From NCBI GenBank assembly GCA_036986275.1, contig BTRG01000044.1, positions 1-20,832 of the forward strand: DNA of 20,832 bases, in the 5' to 3' direction. The translations under genes were made by a program, and so were the position numbers. Origin of the DNA: BTRG01 sp036986275. GTDB taxonomy: Bacteria > Pseudomonadota > Gammaproteobacteria > Acidiferrobacterales > SZUA-150. Below, in pieces: positions 1 to 6,755 of this stretch (its first letter is position 1; each line of letters begins with the position of its first letter). The notes beneath the pieces are model-generated. The model searched no databases. It had not been told where the DNA came from and saw only the letters and a program-made list of their open reading frames with translations.

Positions 1-294
1 CAGGACAAAAAAACGGACTTCTGGTCAAACTCAAGTAGCCCTATAGCCGTGTTCAGGTTCTCGCTTCAAATCCAGGCTGAAATCCCTCCGGAGCATGAGG
101 CTGTGAGAAATGCGGGCTAGTCACTCCATGGCCAGACAAACAAGGGGGTATTACCCGGATATCCCCATCACGTTACCAAGCGCGGCAATCGCCGTCAGAA
201 TGTATTTTCAAGAAGAGCGATTAGGGGACACCTACTTTGTAGCCGCACAAAAGGTGGCCAGAACCGCCTATTCATCACGACAACAACACCGCCA
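1..294. other. Left-edge region with no supported gene
   Basis: No recognisable gene. A reading frame on the plus strand is open from the first base to a TAG at 118-120 (39 codons) and could be the tail of a gene outside the window, but a run this short is expected by chance and I recognise nothing in it. A 62-codon plus-strand ORF at 110-298 has no convincing ribosome binding site and no family resemblance. On the minus strand this is the 3' flank of the pyruvate dehydrogenase operon. I see only a weak interrupted stem near 255-275 followed by a few T's, not a convincing terminator. Confidence 0.5.
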
Positions 295-3200
295 TTAAGA
301 TTTTTTCTTGCTGCGCCTCAATCGTGACAGCAGTCGCCGCGCCATATCACCAAACATTTCCGTCTGTGTCGGATGCGGGTGTATAGCTTGCGCCACTTGC
401 TCCAGTGTCATATCACCAGCGACCATCATCACGGCCTCACCTATCAATGTATCGGCATGATCAGCCAGGAAGTGCACACCAACAATGCGGTGGCTGTCTT
501 TATCGGCAACAATCTTGATCATGCCGGTGGTTTCGTTATTGATCATAGCCTTGGCATCTATGCTCATGGGCGTCTTCACTTCCACCGGATTCATACCCCG
601 GGCCCTGGCCTGATCGACAGACAGGCCGACAAAGGCGGCCTGCGGACGAGTGAAGATGACGCCGCAATCCTTGTCCTGATCATAGGCCATGGGCTCACCC
701 AGCAACATGCCGGCCGCCACACGACCCTGCTGACCGGCGGTATGGGCCAACATCAGGCCACCGACCACGTCACCGACGGCAAAGATATGCGGCTTATTGG
801 TGCGGCAGAATTTATCAACCGTGATAACGCCTTTGTCTGTAGCAATGCCAACCTTGTCCAGGTTCAGGGGTTCCAACACCGGGCGCTTGCCCGTGGCCAT
901 GATCACATAATCACATTTAAAGTTACATACCTTGCCTTCGCTGTCTTCATAGCTCAACGTCATGGCGCCGGGCTTGCCTGAAATTTTCCTGACCTTGGCC
1001 GAAGTGACCACGGTCATATTCCTTTCATCATTCAGCAATGCCGCGATATTTTTTGCAATCTCGGGTTCGACTTCGGCCAGTGGCCTGTCCAGTGCTTCCA
1101 GTACCGTGACCTTGGCGCCGAAGTCGGCAAAGATTTGCGCCATCTCCAGTCCAATGGCGCCGGCGCCGATCACACCCACTTTCGCGGGCGCTTTCTTTAA
1201 TGTCCAAACCGTATCAGATGTCAGCACACCCTTGCTGTCCGCGCCTTCAATCGGCGGCACGAAAGGCGGTGCCCCGGTAGCGATGACCGCCGCACCAAAG
1301 GTCAGGGTCTTTTTCTTTTTCTTGCTGGCGCCATATTCGGCGCGGATATGCGGATCATCACTGTTGCCAGAGGTGTCCACTTCGATACTGTGCTCCGAGA
1401 CAAAACGGGCGAAACCTTGCATGACATCGATCTTCACCCCCTTGTCGGTCTTCAGCGCCATCTCGCCACGGGTCTCTAATATATGGCGACGCGTCTTCTC
1501 CAGCCTGGCCCAGGACAAGGTCGGCCTGGTCGTCCCCTGTACACCGAGATGACTATCATGGGCCCTGTCGCGTATGCGATCCGCCGCGGCGCGCCAGGCC
1601 TTGGAAGGAATACAACCGCGCCACAGGCATTCGCCACCGGGGAAAGGGGCATCGTTAATCATGGCGACCTTCTTGCTATGTTGCGCCAGATCGCGGGCGC
1701 AGTCTTCGCCACCCGGTCCGCCGCCAATGACAACACAATCGTAGTCCCAATCACCCGTGGGGATATCCACGCTGGGTGCTTCGACCGCGGCAGGCCGGCT
1801 GACGGGGGTGCCCGTTAGCCATGAAGGTTCCTCTACCAGTTCTTTAAAGGCCTTCAGGAACTTGGCCGCATCGGCGCCATTCACAATGCGATGGTCAGCT
1901 GTCACTGTCACGGGCATACCCTCCGGTCCGGTGGTGGCAATCGCAAAGATTGCCGATGTGCCGGGTGTCGGGATGGCATCAAAATGCGAAACACCCATCA
2001 TACCCATATTGGAAATGGTAAAGGTGGGGTTGGAATACTCATCCGGTTTCAAGCGGCGTACGCGCGCACGATTCACTAAATCCTTCCAGGTCTCGCTCAA
2101 ATCAACCAGGTCACGATTCACGACATCGCGCAACACAGGCACCACCAGTCCCATACCTTCTGTTTCCACGGCCAGACCGACATCCACCTGGTCGCGTTCC
2201 ACAATGCGGTCTTCATGCTGATAGACGGCGTTCACTTTTGGAAACTGCTGAATCGCCAATGCCGAGGCCTTGGCCAGGGCCACGGTTAATGAATAGCCCT
2301 TGCTCTTGGAGACCTGTTTCAATAGTAAAGGATCTACATTCATGGTCACACGGAACAGCGGCATGGACAGCGAGTACTCCATATTATGGGAGACCGCTTT
2401 CTCCATACCGTCCATGGGACGACCCTCGCCCGGCACCTGAAAAATGCGCTGGGTGGAGGTTTTCTGGACGTTACTATTCAAAACATCGGCCGCGACAATG
2501 ATGCCGTCCAGACCGCTACCGGTAATACTGTTGAGGTCTATGCCATGGGCGCCCGCCAGCTGTCGCGCATACGGTGTGGCCTTGCCGGCACGGGGTCGTG
2601 GCGCCGGCGTGGCGCCATGCGGCATGGCGGGGATACGGGTCTTGGCCTTGGGTGTTCCCGAAGGCTCCGATTTCGGTCTTGCTGACGGGGCCGGTGCTAC
2701 AGTTGAAGTCGTTGCGGTTTTCTTGCTATCCATGACGGCGGCAGCATCAGCCACCAGAAAGGCGATGGCTTCGCCGACAGCAACAACACTGTCTTCTTCG
2801 GCCACCGGGCCGGAGAGATACCCCTCACGAAAAACCTCCACATCCATAACGGCCTTGTCGGTTTCAACGGTAGCCACGACGGCGCCACGCTCCACCTTGT
2901 CGCCCACATTCACTTCCCAGCTCACCATGGTGCCCTCGGTCATGGTGTCAGAGAGTTGTGGCATTTTGATCGGGTGTGCATCGGCCGGTATTTCATCTTG
3001 CTGCCCGGAATTCTGCGCCTCGGGTGTAGTTGGCGCTTCGACGGGGTCGGGAGTCGAGGCTGGTGCCGTGGCTTCGCTTTGCACCTCATCCTTACTCGCC
3101 ACCAATATCCCCATGGCATCACCTACGGCAATGACGGAATCAACAGCCGCCAGCGGCCCTGAGAGATAGCCTTCGCGAAATACCTCTACGTCCATGATGG

Positions 3201-3336
3201 CCTTGTCGGTTTCTACCGTCGCCACCACGGTACCACGCTCTATAAAATCACCAATATTCTTTTCCCAGGACACAACAGTGCCTTCCGTCATGGTGTCGGA
3301 AAGCTGCGGCATTTTTATAGTGTAGGAATCAGCCAT
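295..3336 (-). CDS. Fused pyruvate dehydrogenase E2-E3 (dihydrolipoyl acetyltransferase / dihydrolipoyl dehydrogenase)
   Basis: A 1013-residue protein that should do two steps of the pyruvate dehydrogenase complex: acetyl transfer from lipoyl groups to CoA, then NAD-linked reoxidation of the lipoyl groups. Domains in order: lipoyl 1 (about 5-80, ETDKA with Lys45), lipoyl 2 (about 121-196, Lys161), a Pro/Ala/Thr-rich linker, the peripheral-subunit-binding domain (about 252-288), the acyltransferase core (about 300-507, DHRIVNG with His482), a short linker, then a full FAD/NAD(P) E3 from about 530. The E3 has a GGGPGG nucleotide fold, the redox pair Cys570/Cys575 in GGECLWRGCIPSK, a second GAGAIG fold, and the C-terminal HPHPTQTE motif. 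Oddities: the acyltransferase core is short just before DHR, the usual Asp after DHRxx is Asn (seen in other family members as far as I recall), and E3 carries a run of five lysines near residue 670. It is the last gene of the operon, 73 bases after E1-beta. The frame is open throughout, with no sign of a frameshift joining two genes. Confidence 0.93.
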   Translation of the reverse strand: MADSYTIKMPQLSDTMTEGTVVSWEKNIGDFIERGTVVATVETDKAIMDVEVFREGYLSGPLAAVDSVIAVGDAMGILVASKDEVQSEATAPASTPDPVEAPTTPEAQNSGQQDEIPADAHPIKMPQLSDTMTEGTMVSWEVNVGDKVERGAVVATVETDKAVMDVEVFREGYLSGPVAEEDSVVAVGEAIAFLVADAAAVMDSKKTATTSTVAPAPSARPKSEPSGTPKAKTRIPAMPHGATPAPRPRAGKATPYARQLAGAHGIDLNSITGSGLDGIIVAADVLNSNVQKTSTQRIFQVPGEGRPMDGMEKAVSHNMEYSLSMPLFRVTMNVDPLLLKQVSKSKGYSLTVALAKASALAIQQFPKVNAVYQHEDRIVERDQVDVGLAVETEGMGLVVPVLRDVVNRDLVDLSETWKDLVNRARVRRLKPDEYSNPTFTISNMGMMGVSHFDAIPTPGTSAIFAIATTGPEGMPVTVTADHRIVNGADAAKFLKAFKELVEEPSWLTGTPVSRPAAVEAPSVDIPTGDWDYDCVVIGGGPGGEDCARDLAQHSKKVAMINDAPFPGGECLWRGCIPSKAWRAAADRIRDRAHDSHLGVQGTTRPTLSWARLEKTRRHILETRGEMALKTDKGVKIDVMQGFARFVSEHSIEVDTSGNSDDPHIRAEYGASKKKKKTLTFGAAVIATGAPPFVPPIEGADSKGVLTSDTVWTLKKAPAKVGVIGAGAIGLEMAQIFADFGAKVTVLEALDRPLAEVEPEIAKNIAALLNDERNMTVVTSAKVRKISGKPGAMTLSYEDSEGKVCNFKCDYVIMATGKRPVLEPLNLDKVGIATDKGVITVDKFCRTNKPHIFAVGDVVGGLMLAHTAGQQGRVAAGMLLGEPMAYDQDKDCGVIFTRPQAAFVGLSVDQARARGMNPVEVKTPMSIDAKAMINNETTGMIKIVADKDSHRIVGVHFLADHADTLIGEAVMMVAGDMTLEQVAQAIHPHPTQTEMFGDMARRLLSRLRRSKKKS

Positions 3337-3372
3337 GCAATACTCTGTTCTTTTATTGTTAGCAGCTAATTA

Positions 3373-3398
3373 GAGCCGGCGCCTTTGGGCACCGGCTC
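3373..3398 (-). other. Intercistronic hairpin between E1-beta and the E2-E3 gene
   Basis: On the minus-strand RNA an 11-bp stem (GAGCCGGUGCC pairing with GGCGCCGGCUC, one G-U pair) closes a CAAA tetraloop. It starts 12 bases after the E1-beta stop and ends about 37 bases before the E2-E3 start. It is not followed by a T-run, so it is not a standard Rho-independent terminator. A role as an mRNA stability or processing element, setting E1 against E2-E3 levels, is inference. Confidence 0.6.
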
Positions 3399-3409
3399 AA
3401 GCTACGGTA

Positions 3410-4390
3410 TTAAATCTTGCCCAAAGCCTTGAGTGCGCCCTGATAGACATCGTCGACATCGGGAATCGCGGCCTGTTCCAGCTTGTGGTTATACGGCACC
3501 GGCACATCGGCGGCATGCACGCGCACCGGCTGCGAATCCAGCGCATAAAAACAATCTTCGAGTACAGTCGCCATGATCTCAGCGCCGACACCGACCGGTG
3601 CTTCGTCTTCTTCGGCAATCAATACACGATGGGTCTTTTCGACTGAACGACGTATGGCCTCACGATCCAGAGGTTTCAGTGCGCGCAGATCCAGCACTTC
3701 AGCCGATACACCATCGGTCTCCAAACGCTTGGCCGCTTCCAGGCACAGGTGCACACTGAAGTTATAACCGATGAGCGTGATGTCACTGCCTTGCCGCACG
3801 ATTTCGGCGCCCTCTAATGGTCGAAAGAATTCCTCATCTGGCACTTCTTCCTTGAGGTTATACATGCGTTCATGCTCGATAATGATTACCGGATCATTAC
3901 AACGCACCGCGGACTTCAACATGCCGCAAGCATCCAGCGGGCCACGAGGTGTTACCACGCGCAGGCCGGATGTGCTCATGAACATACGCGCCAGGCGTGC
4001 TGAGTGTTGGGCTGCCAATTGATGCGCGGTACCGCCTGGGGTGCGCATGACGATGGGACATTGCACACGACCACCGGACATATAACGAATCTTGGCGGCG
4101 GCGTTGATCAAGGTATCCAGCGCCAGCAACGCAAAGTTAATGGACATGATTTCGATAATGGGGCGCATGCCCGTCATGGAAGCACCAATACCGATGCCAG
4201 TGTAGGAGTTCTCGGAAATCGGCGTATCAATAATACGTTGCTCACCGTACTTTTCGAACAGGCCGGACGTGGCCTTATAGGTACCCCCGGCGACGCCGAT
4301 ATCTTCGCCCATGGCGATTACCAGCTTGTTGTTGGCCATTTCCTCGTCATGGGCCCGGCGTATGGCCTCCCAATATGCAATCTCTGCCAT
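3410..4390 (-). CDS. pdhB: Pyruvate dehydrogenase E1 component, beta subunit
   Basis: The beta chain of the thiamin-diphosphate E1, which with the alpha chain decarboxylates pyruvate and acetylates the lipoyl domains of E2. About 326 residues, full length for the family. Visible signatures are GEDIG near the N-terminus, DTPISENSYTGIGIGA, the MTGMRPIIEIM strand, and the C-terminal transketolase domain (VLIAEEDEAPVGVGAEI). The middle part, with IRYMSGG and YNLKEEVPDEE, recalls cyanobacterial and plastid E1-beta. The ATG at 4390 is preferred to the in-frame GTG at 4393 because AAGGGG lies 6 bases upstream of the ATG but only 3 from the GTG. That binding site overlaps the E1-alpha stop codon, so translation is probably coupled. 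Confidence 0.95.
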   Translation of the reverse strand: MAEIAYWEAIRRAHDEEMANNKLVIAMGEDIGVAGGTYKATSGLFEKYGEQRIIDTPISENSYTGIGIGASMTGMRPIIEIMSINFALLALDTLINAAAKIRYMSGGRVQCPIVMRTPGGTAHQLAAQHSARLARMFMSTSGLRVVTPRGPLDACGMLKSAVRCNDPVIIIEHERMYNLKEEVPDEEFFRPLEGAEIVRQGSDITLIGYNFSVHLCLEAAKRLETDGVSAEVLDLRALKPLDREAIRRSVEKTHRVLIAEEDEAPVGVGAEIMATVLEDCFYALDSQPVRVHAADVPVPYNHKLEQAAIPDVDDVYQGALKALGKI

Positions 4391-4400
4391 CACTTACCCC

Positions 4401-5411
4401 TTATTGTTGCAGTGGACCAATCCAGCGCGGATCAGGATTGTCGTCCAGAACGTATTTCGTCAAGTCCTCAACCTTGGGCTCGGGACTCTCTTCGGCAAAC
4501 TTGATGATGTCGTTCTCGATCTCGTCATCTATTTCCTTTTCCATGGCCTTGATGTCCATGGCCTTGATCGTACTGGCATCGATCAAACGCTTGCTGTAGA
4601 TCTTGATGGGGTCGCGTTTCTCCCATTCGGCCTCTTCTTCCTTGGTGCGATAGGACTTGGAATCGGACATGGAGTGGCCACGATAACGATATGTCATGAA
4701 CTCGATGAAGTACGGACCCTTACCACTACGCACATAGTCGACCGCTGTTTTTGCTGCTTCCATAACGGCATCGATATCCATGCCATCGTGCTGGCTGGAT
4801 TCGATATTGTAGGCATGGACGCGTTTGTACTGGTCCACCTCGGCGGTAGAACGCTCGATGCGGGTACCGATGGCGTATTGGTTGTTCTCACAAACAAACA
4901 ACACTGGCAGATTCCAGACCTTGGCCATATTCATGGTTTCATGAAACGTGCCCTGGTTATTGGCGCCATCCCCGAGAAAACAGATCGCAATCTGGTCAGT
5001 CCCTTTATGCTTGCAACCCATGGCCAAACCCGCGGCCAACGGAAAGGGCTGACCCACCAGAGCATAGCCGCCCATGAAATTCTGCGTCGGATCGAAAATA
5101 TGCATGGAGCCGCCACGGCCTTTGGAAGAACCGGTCTCCTTACCAAAGAGCTCGGCCATAATCTCACGTGCCGGGACTCCGGATTTCAGGGCATGGACAT
5201 GGTCGCGATAACCGGTAATAACGAAGTCATTCTTCTCACCCATGCCCACTCGCGCCATCTCCAGTACACCGGTGGCCACGGCCTCCTGGCCTGAATAAAG
5301 ATGAAGAAATCCGCCGATCTTGCGTTCCACATAGGCCTCGAAACAGCGATCCTCGAAACGGCGATAAAAAATCATTTCGCGCAACAAGCGCTTTGGGTCA
5401 GCTGCGTTCAT
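4401..5411 (-). CDS. pdhA: Pyruvate dehydrogenase E1 component, alpha subunit
   Basis: The alpha chain of E1, 336 residues, carrying the thiamin-diphosphate motif: GDGANNQGTFHE is followed, after the usual spacing, by ENNQYAIGT. The phosphorylation-loop region YRYRGHSMSDSKSYR is recognisable, as is the N-terminal FYRRFEDRCFEAYVERKIGG block. The start at 5411 is chosen because family homology begins a few residues later and GGGAG lies 4 bases upstream. The frame stays open to an ATG at 5537, but that extension has no family resemblance and would run through the candidate promoter. First gene of a three-gene operon. Two-subunit E1 is the type of mitochondria, Gram-positives and cyanobacteria, not the single-chain AceE common in enteric bacteria. 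Confidence 0.95.
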   Translation of the reverse strand: MNAADPKRLLREMIFYRRFEDRCFEAYVERKIGGFLHLYSGQEAVATGVLEMARVGMGEKNDFVITGYRDHVHALKSGVPAREIMAELFGKETGSSKGRGGSMHIFDPTQNFMGGYALVGQPFPLAAGLAMGCKHKGTDQIAICFLGDGANNQGTFHETMNMAKVWNLPVLFVCENNQYAIGTRIERSTAEVDQYKRVHAYNIESSQHDGMDIDAVMEAAKTAVDYVRSGKGPYFIEFMTYRYRGHSMSDSKSYRTKEEEAEWEKRDPIKIYSKRLIDASTIKAMDIKAMEKEIDDEIENDIIKFAEESPEPKVEDLTKYVLDDNPDPRWIGPLQQ

Positions 5412-5508
5412 GAATCTCCCATTACTGTCAGGTGGGCGGGGAATTATTATTAAATCAGGCAACCCTCTAAGGCAATGCGAGGCATAGAGGTCCTGAAAAG
5501 GCGCCGGT

Positions 5509-5537
5509 ATGATCGTTTTTTTGCCCATGGAGGTCAA
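5509..5537 (-). promoter_or_regulatory. Candidate sigma-70 promoter of the pyruvate dehydrogenase operon
   Basis: Read on the minus strand: TTGACC (5537-5532), a 17-base spacer, GATCAT (5514-5509). The -35 matches 5 of 6 consensus bases and the -10 matches 4 of 6. The implied leader before the E1-alpha start is about 90 bases. Within it CCTCTA and TAGAGG form the ends of a loose inverted repeat at 5464-5490 that could be an operator or a stem. No PdhR gene is nearby. Based on hexamer match and position only. Confidence 0.4.
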
Positions 5538-5554
5538 GGCATTGATTTTAACCG

Positions 5555-5806
5555 CTATAGCGTGCCTATTTCATTGAATTTTATACCCCTCGGCAATTGC
5601 TGGCCCAAATGAGGGGAAATACCGTACACCGCTAATACGAGGGATTTGCACGATTCTTTATCGTCAAAAGACAGTTTTTCCAGGCGTTTGCATGGCAGCG
5701 TCTCACCAACACCCAGATAAACTGCCCTTGAAAGAACAATTCCCTCACTAACAGCGATGAGGCTAACCGCCTGTGAGACAGGGTACTCGCTTGTATTCTC
5801 ACCCAT
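5555..5806 (-). CDS. Small hypothetical protein, doubtful
   Basis: An 83-residue minus-strand ORF starting with ATG and lying just upstream of the pyruvate dehydrogenase promoter. No strong ribosome binding site: AAGTCAGA immediately before the ATG is weak. The product has no signal peptide or clear membrane segment, two cysteines in the middle (CKRLEKLSFDDKESC) and a composition that could be a real soluble protein. I recognise no family. It may be a lineage-specific gene or chance, and nothing downstream depends on it. Confidence 0.3.
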   Translation of the reverse strand: MGENTSEYPVSQAVSLIAVSEGIVLSRAVYLGVGETLPCKRLEKLSFDDKESCKSLVLAVYGISPHLGQQLPRGIKFNEIGTL

Positions 5807-5895
5807 TCTGACTTAGATTAGCGCCCGATCAAATTACTCAACTATTCCAGAGCGGGTTTATCCTGCTGAATCAATAACTTAGTAGGGGGATTGCC

Positions 5896-6000
5896 ATGAA
5901 AAATCCATTGGACTCCGTTACCGGCACCATCGTCTCAGGCATCGTGCTGACCGTGATACTTTATTATGTAGTGCGCAACTTCCTGATTGCCATCGGTTAA
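5896..6000 (+). CDS. 34-residue single-pass membrane protein
   Basis: An ATG preceded by a strong AGGGGGA site 5 bases upstream encodes 34 residues: MKNPLDSVTG, then a hydrophobic stretch (about residues 11-27, IVSGIVLTVILYYVVR), a positive residue and a short hydrophobic tail ending LIAIG. The pattern fits a small one-helix inner-membrane protein. It is followed after 82 bases by the PuuD-type membrane protein on the same strand, so it may be an accessory subunit of it. That link is inferred from position and strand only. The purpose-made ribosome binding site is the main reason to believe it is translated. Confidence 0.65.
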   Translation: MKNPLDSVTGTIVSGIVLTVILYYVVRNFLIAIG

Positions 6001-6039
6001 GCCAAAACCTCAGCCACACTGACAGACACAGATTATTTC

Positions 6040-6062
6040 TGCATAAGCTGACGGCTTATGCA
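6040..6062 (+). other. Perfect 9-bp hairpin in the leader of the PuuD-like gene
   Basis: TGCATAAGC and GCTTATGCA form a perfect 9-bp stem around a TGACG loop, ending 20 bases before the start codon at 6083. There is no T-run after it, so it is not a terminator. It could be a binding site for a dimeric regulator or an RNA stem separating two cistrons. Confidence 0.5.
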
Positions 6063-6082
6063 CACACCTTGGAGAACAAATA

Positions 6083-6580
6083 ATGGATATTTACCTGATT
6101 CTTGACCGCTGGGTGCATGTGCTGGCCGGCATTACCTGGATAGGCCTGCTGTACTATTTCAACTTCGTGCAAGTACCCTCCATGGGCAAGGCCAAGGCCG
6201 ATGGCATCGCTGCCGACATCGTACCCAAGGTCATTGCCCCCAAGGCCCTGCTCTGGTTCCGCTGGGCCGCACTGCTTACCTGGCTAAGTGGTTTCTCTTA
6301 CTTGTACGGCCTGGGTATTGCGGGCGATGCGTTCATGCTCAAAGGCAACGCTTCTATCATTGGCATGGGCGCCTGGTTGGGCACCATCATGCTGTTCAAC
6401 GTCTGGGTGTTGATCTGGCCAAACCAGAAAAAAGTACTGGGTATTGTTGAGGCCTCAGATGATGAAAAAGCCAAAGGGGCCCGTGTGGCCCTGCTGGCCT
6501 CTCGCACCAACACCATGCTGTCCATCCCCATGGTCTTCTTTATGGTCGCGGGCCCACATGGCGTCACGTTGTTCAGCTAA
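6083..6580 (+). CDS. PuuD/urate-oxidase N-terminal-type integral membrane protein
   Basis: 165 residues with about four membrane segments (roughly 8-30, 55-77, 90-112 and 138-160). The opening RWVHVLAGITWIGLLYYFNFVQ, with a histidine in the first helix, and the closing NTMLSIPMVFFM are typical of the urate oxidase N-terminal (PuuD, DUF989) domain. In the purine-degradation enzyme that domain is longer and is fused to a cytochrome c domain. Here only the short membrane part is present and no purine genes are nearby, so a urate function is not supported. Histidines such as H12 could bind heme, by analogy only. Start supported by GGAG 9 bases upstream. Homologues are sometimes mislabelled as NusG antiterminators. 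A terminator follows at 6606-6630. Confidence 0.8.
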   Translation: MDIYLILDRWVHVLAGITWIGLLYYFNFVQVPSMGKAKADGIAADIVPKVIAPKALLWFRWAALLTWLSGFSYLYGLGIAGDAFMLKGNASIIGMGAWLGTIMLFNVWVLIWPNQKKVLGIVEASDDEKAKGARVALLASRTNTMLSIPMVFFMVAGPHGVTLFS

Positions 6581-6605
6581 ACCCTGGCTGCGGAGTTTAG
6601 TATGT

Positions 6606-6630
6606 AAGGCCCGGTCCCACCGGGCCTTTT
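6606..6630 (+). terminator. Rho-independent terminator after the PuuD-like gene
   Basis: AAGGCCCGGT, a CCC loop, ACCGGGCCTT, then TT: a perfect 10-bp GC-rich stem running into T's, 26 bases after the stop at 6580. The symmetrical arms mean it could also act on the other strand. Confidence 0.88.
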
Positions 6631-6651
6631 CATTTTCAGCTGGTTTTGCGC

Positions 6652-6680
6652 TTGGCAGACAGGGAATAACTGACTAGAAT
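6652..6680 (+). promoter_or_regulatory. Candidate promoter of the argD-argF operon
   Basis: TTGGCA (6652-6657), a 17-base spacer, TAGAAT (6675-6680): 5 of 6 matches at -35 and 5 of 6 at -10 with the ideal spacing. It lies between the terminator of the upstream unit and argD. Transcription would start near 6687 and meet the hairpin at 6709-6726 almost at once. No clear ArgR box (paired TGAAT/ATTCA motifs) is visible. Confidence 0.6.
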
Positions 6681-6708
6681 TCCATACTTACAACGATAAG
6701 AACATGTT

Positions 6709-6737
6709 GGCGCCCTACCGGGCGCCTTTTCCTTTTT
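6709..6737 (+). terminator. Terminator-like hairpin in the argD leader
   Basis: GGCGCCC, TACC loop, GGGCGCC, followed by TTTTCCTTTTT. This 7-bp all-GC stem plus T-tract ends just before the first possible argD start (6738) and 19 bases before the preferred one (6756). It lies after the candidate promoter, so it could attenuate argD-argF or end a transcript of about 45 bases. A leader peptide is not obvious. Confidence 0.6.
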
Positions 6738-6755
6738 ATGACCCTTTTGAAAACA

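Noticed and set aside
60..100. TTCAAATCC stretch resembling a tRNA T-loop
   Set aside because: No T-stem pairing, acceptor stem or anticodon arm can be built around it.
110..298. 62-codon plus-strand ORF at the left edge
   Set aside because: No ribosome binding site, no family resemblance, overlaps the 3' end of the E2-E3 gene.
373..3169. Several plus-strand ORFs of 87-241 codons opposite the E2-E3 gene
   Set aside because: Antisense shadows of a clearly coding, well-conserved protein.
5412..5537. 42-residue N-terminal extension of E1-alpha
   Set aside because: No family similarity, runs through the candidate promoter, and the ATG at 5411 has GGGAG upstream.
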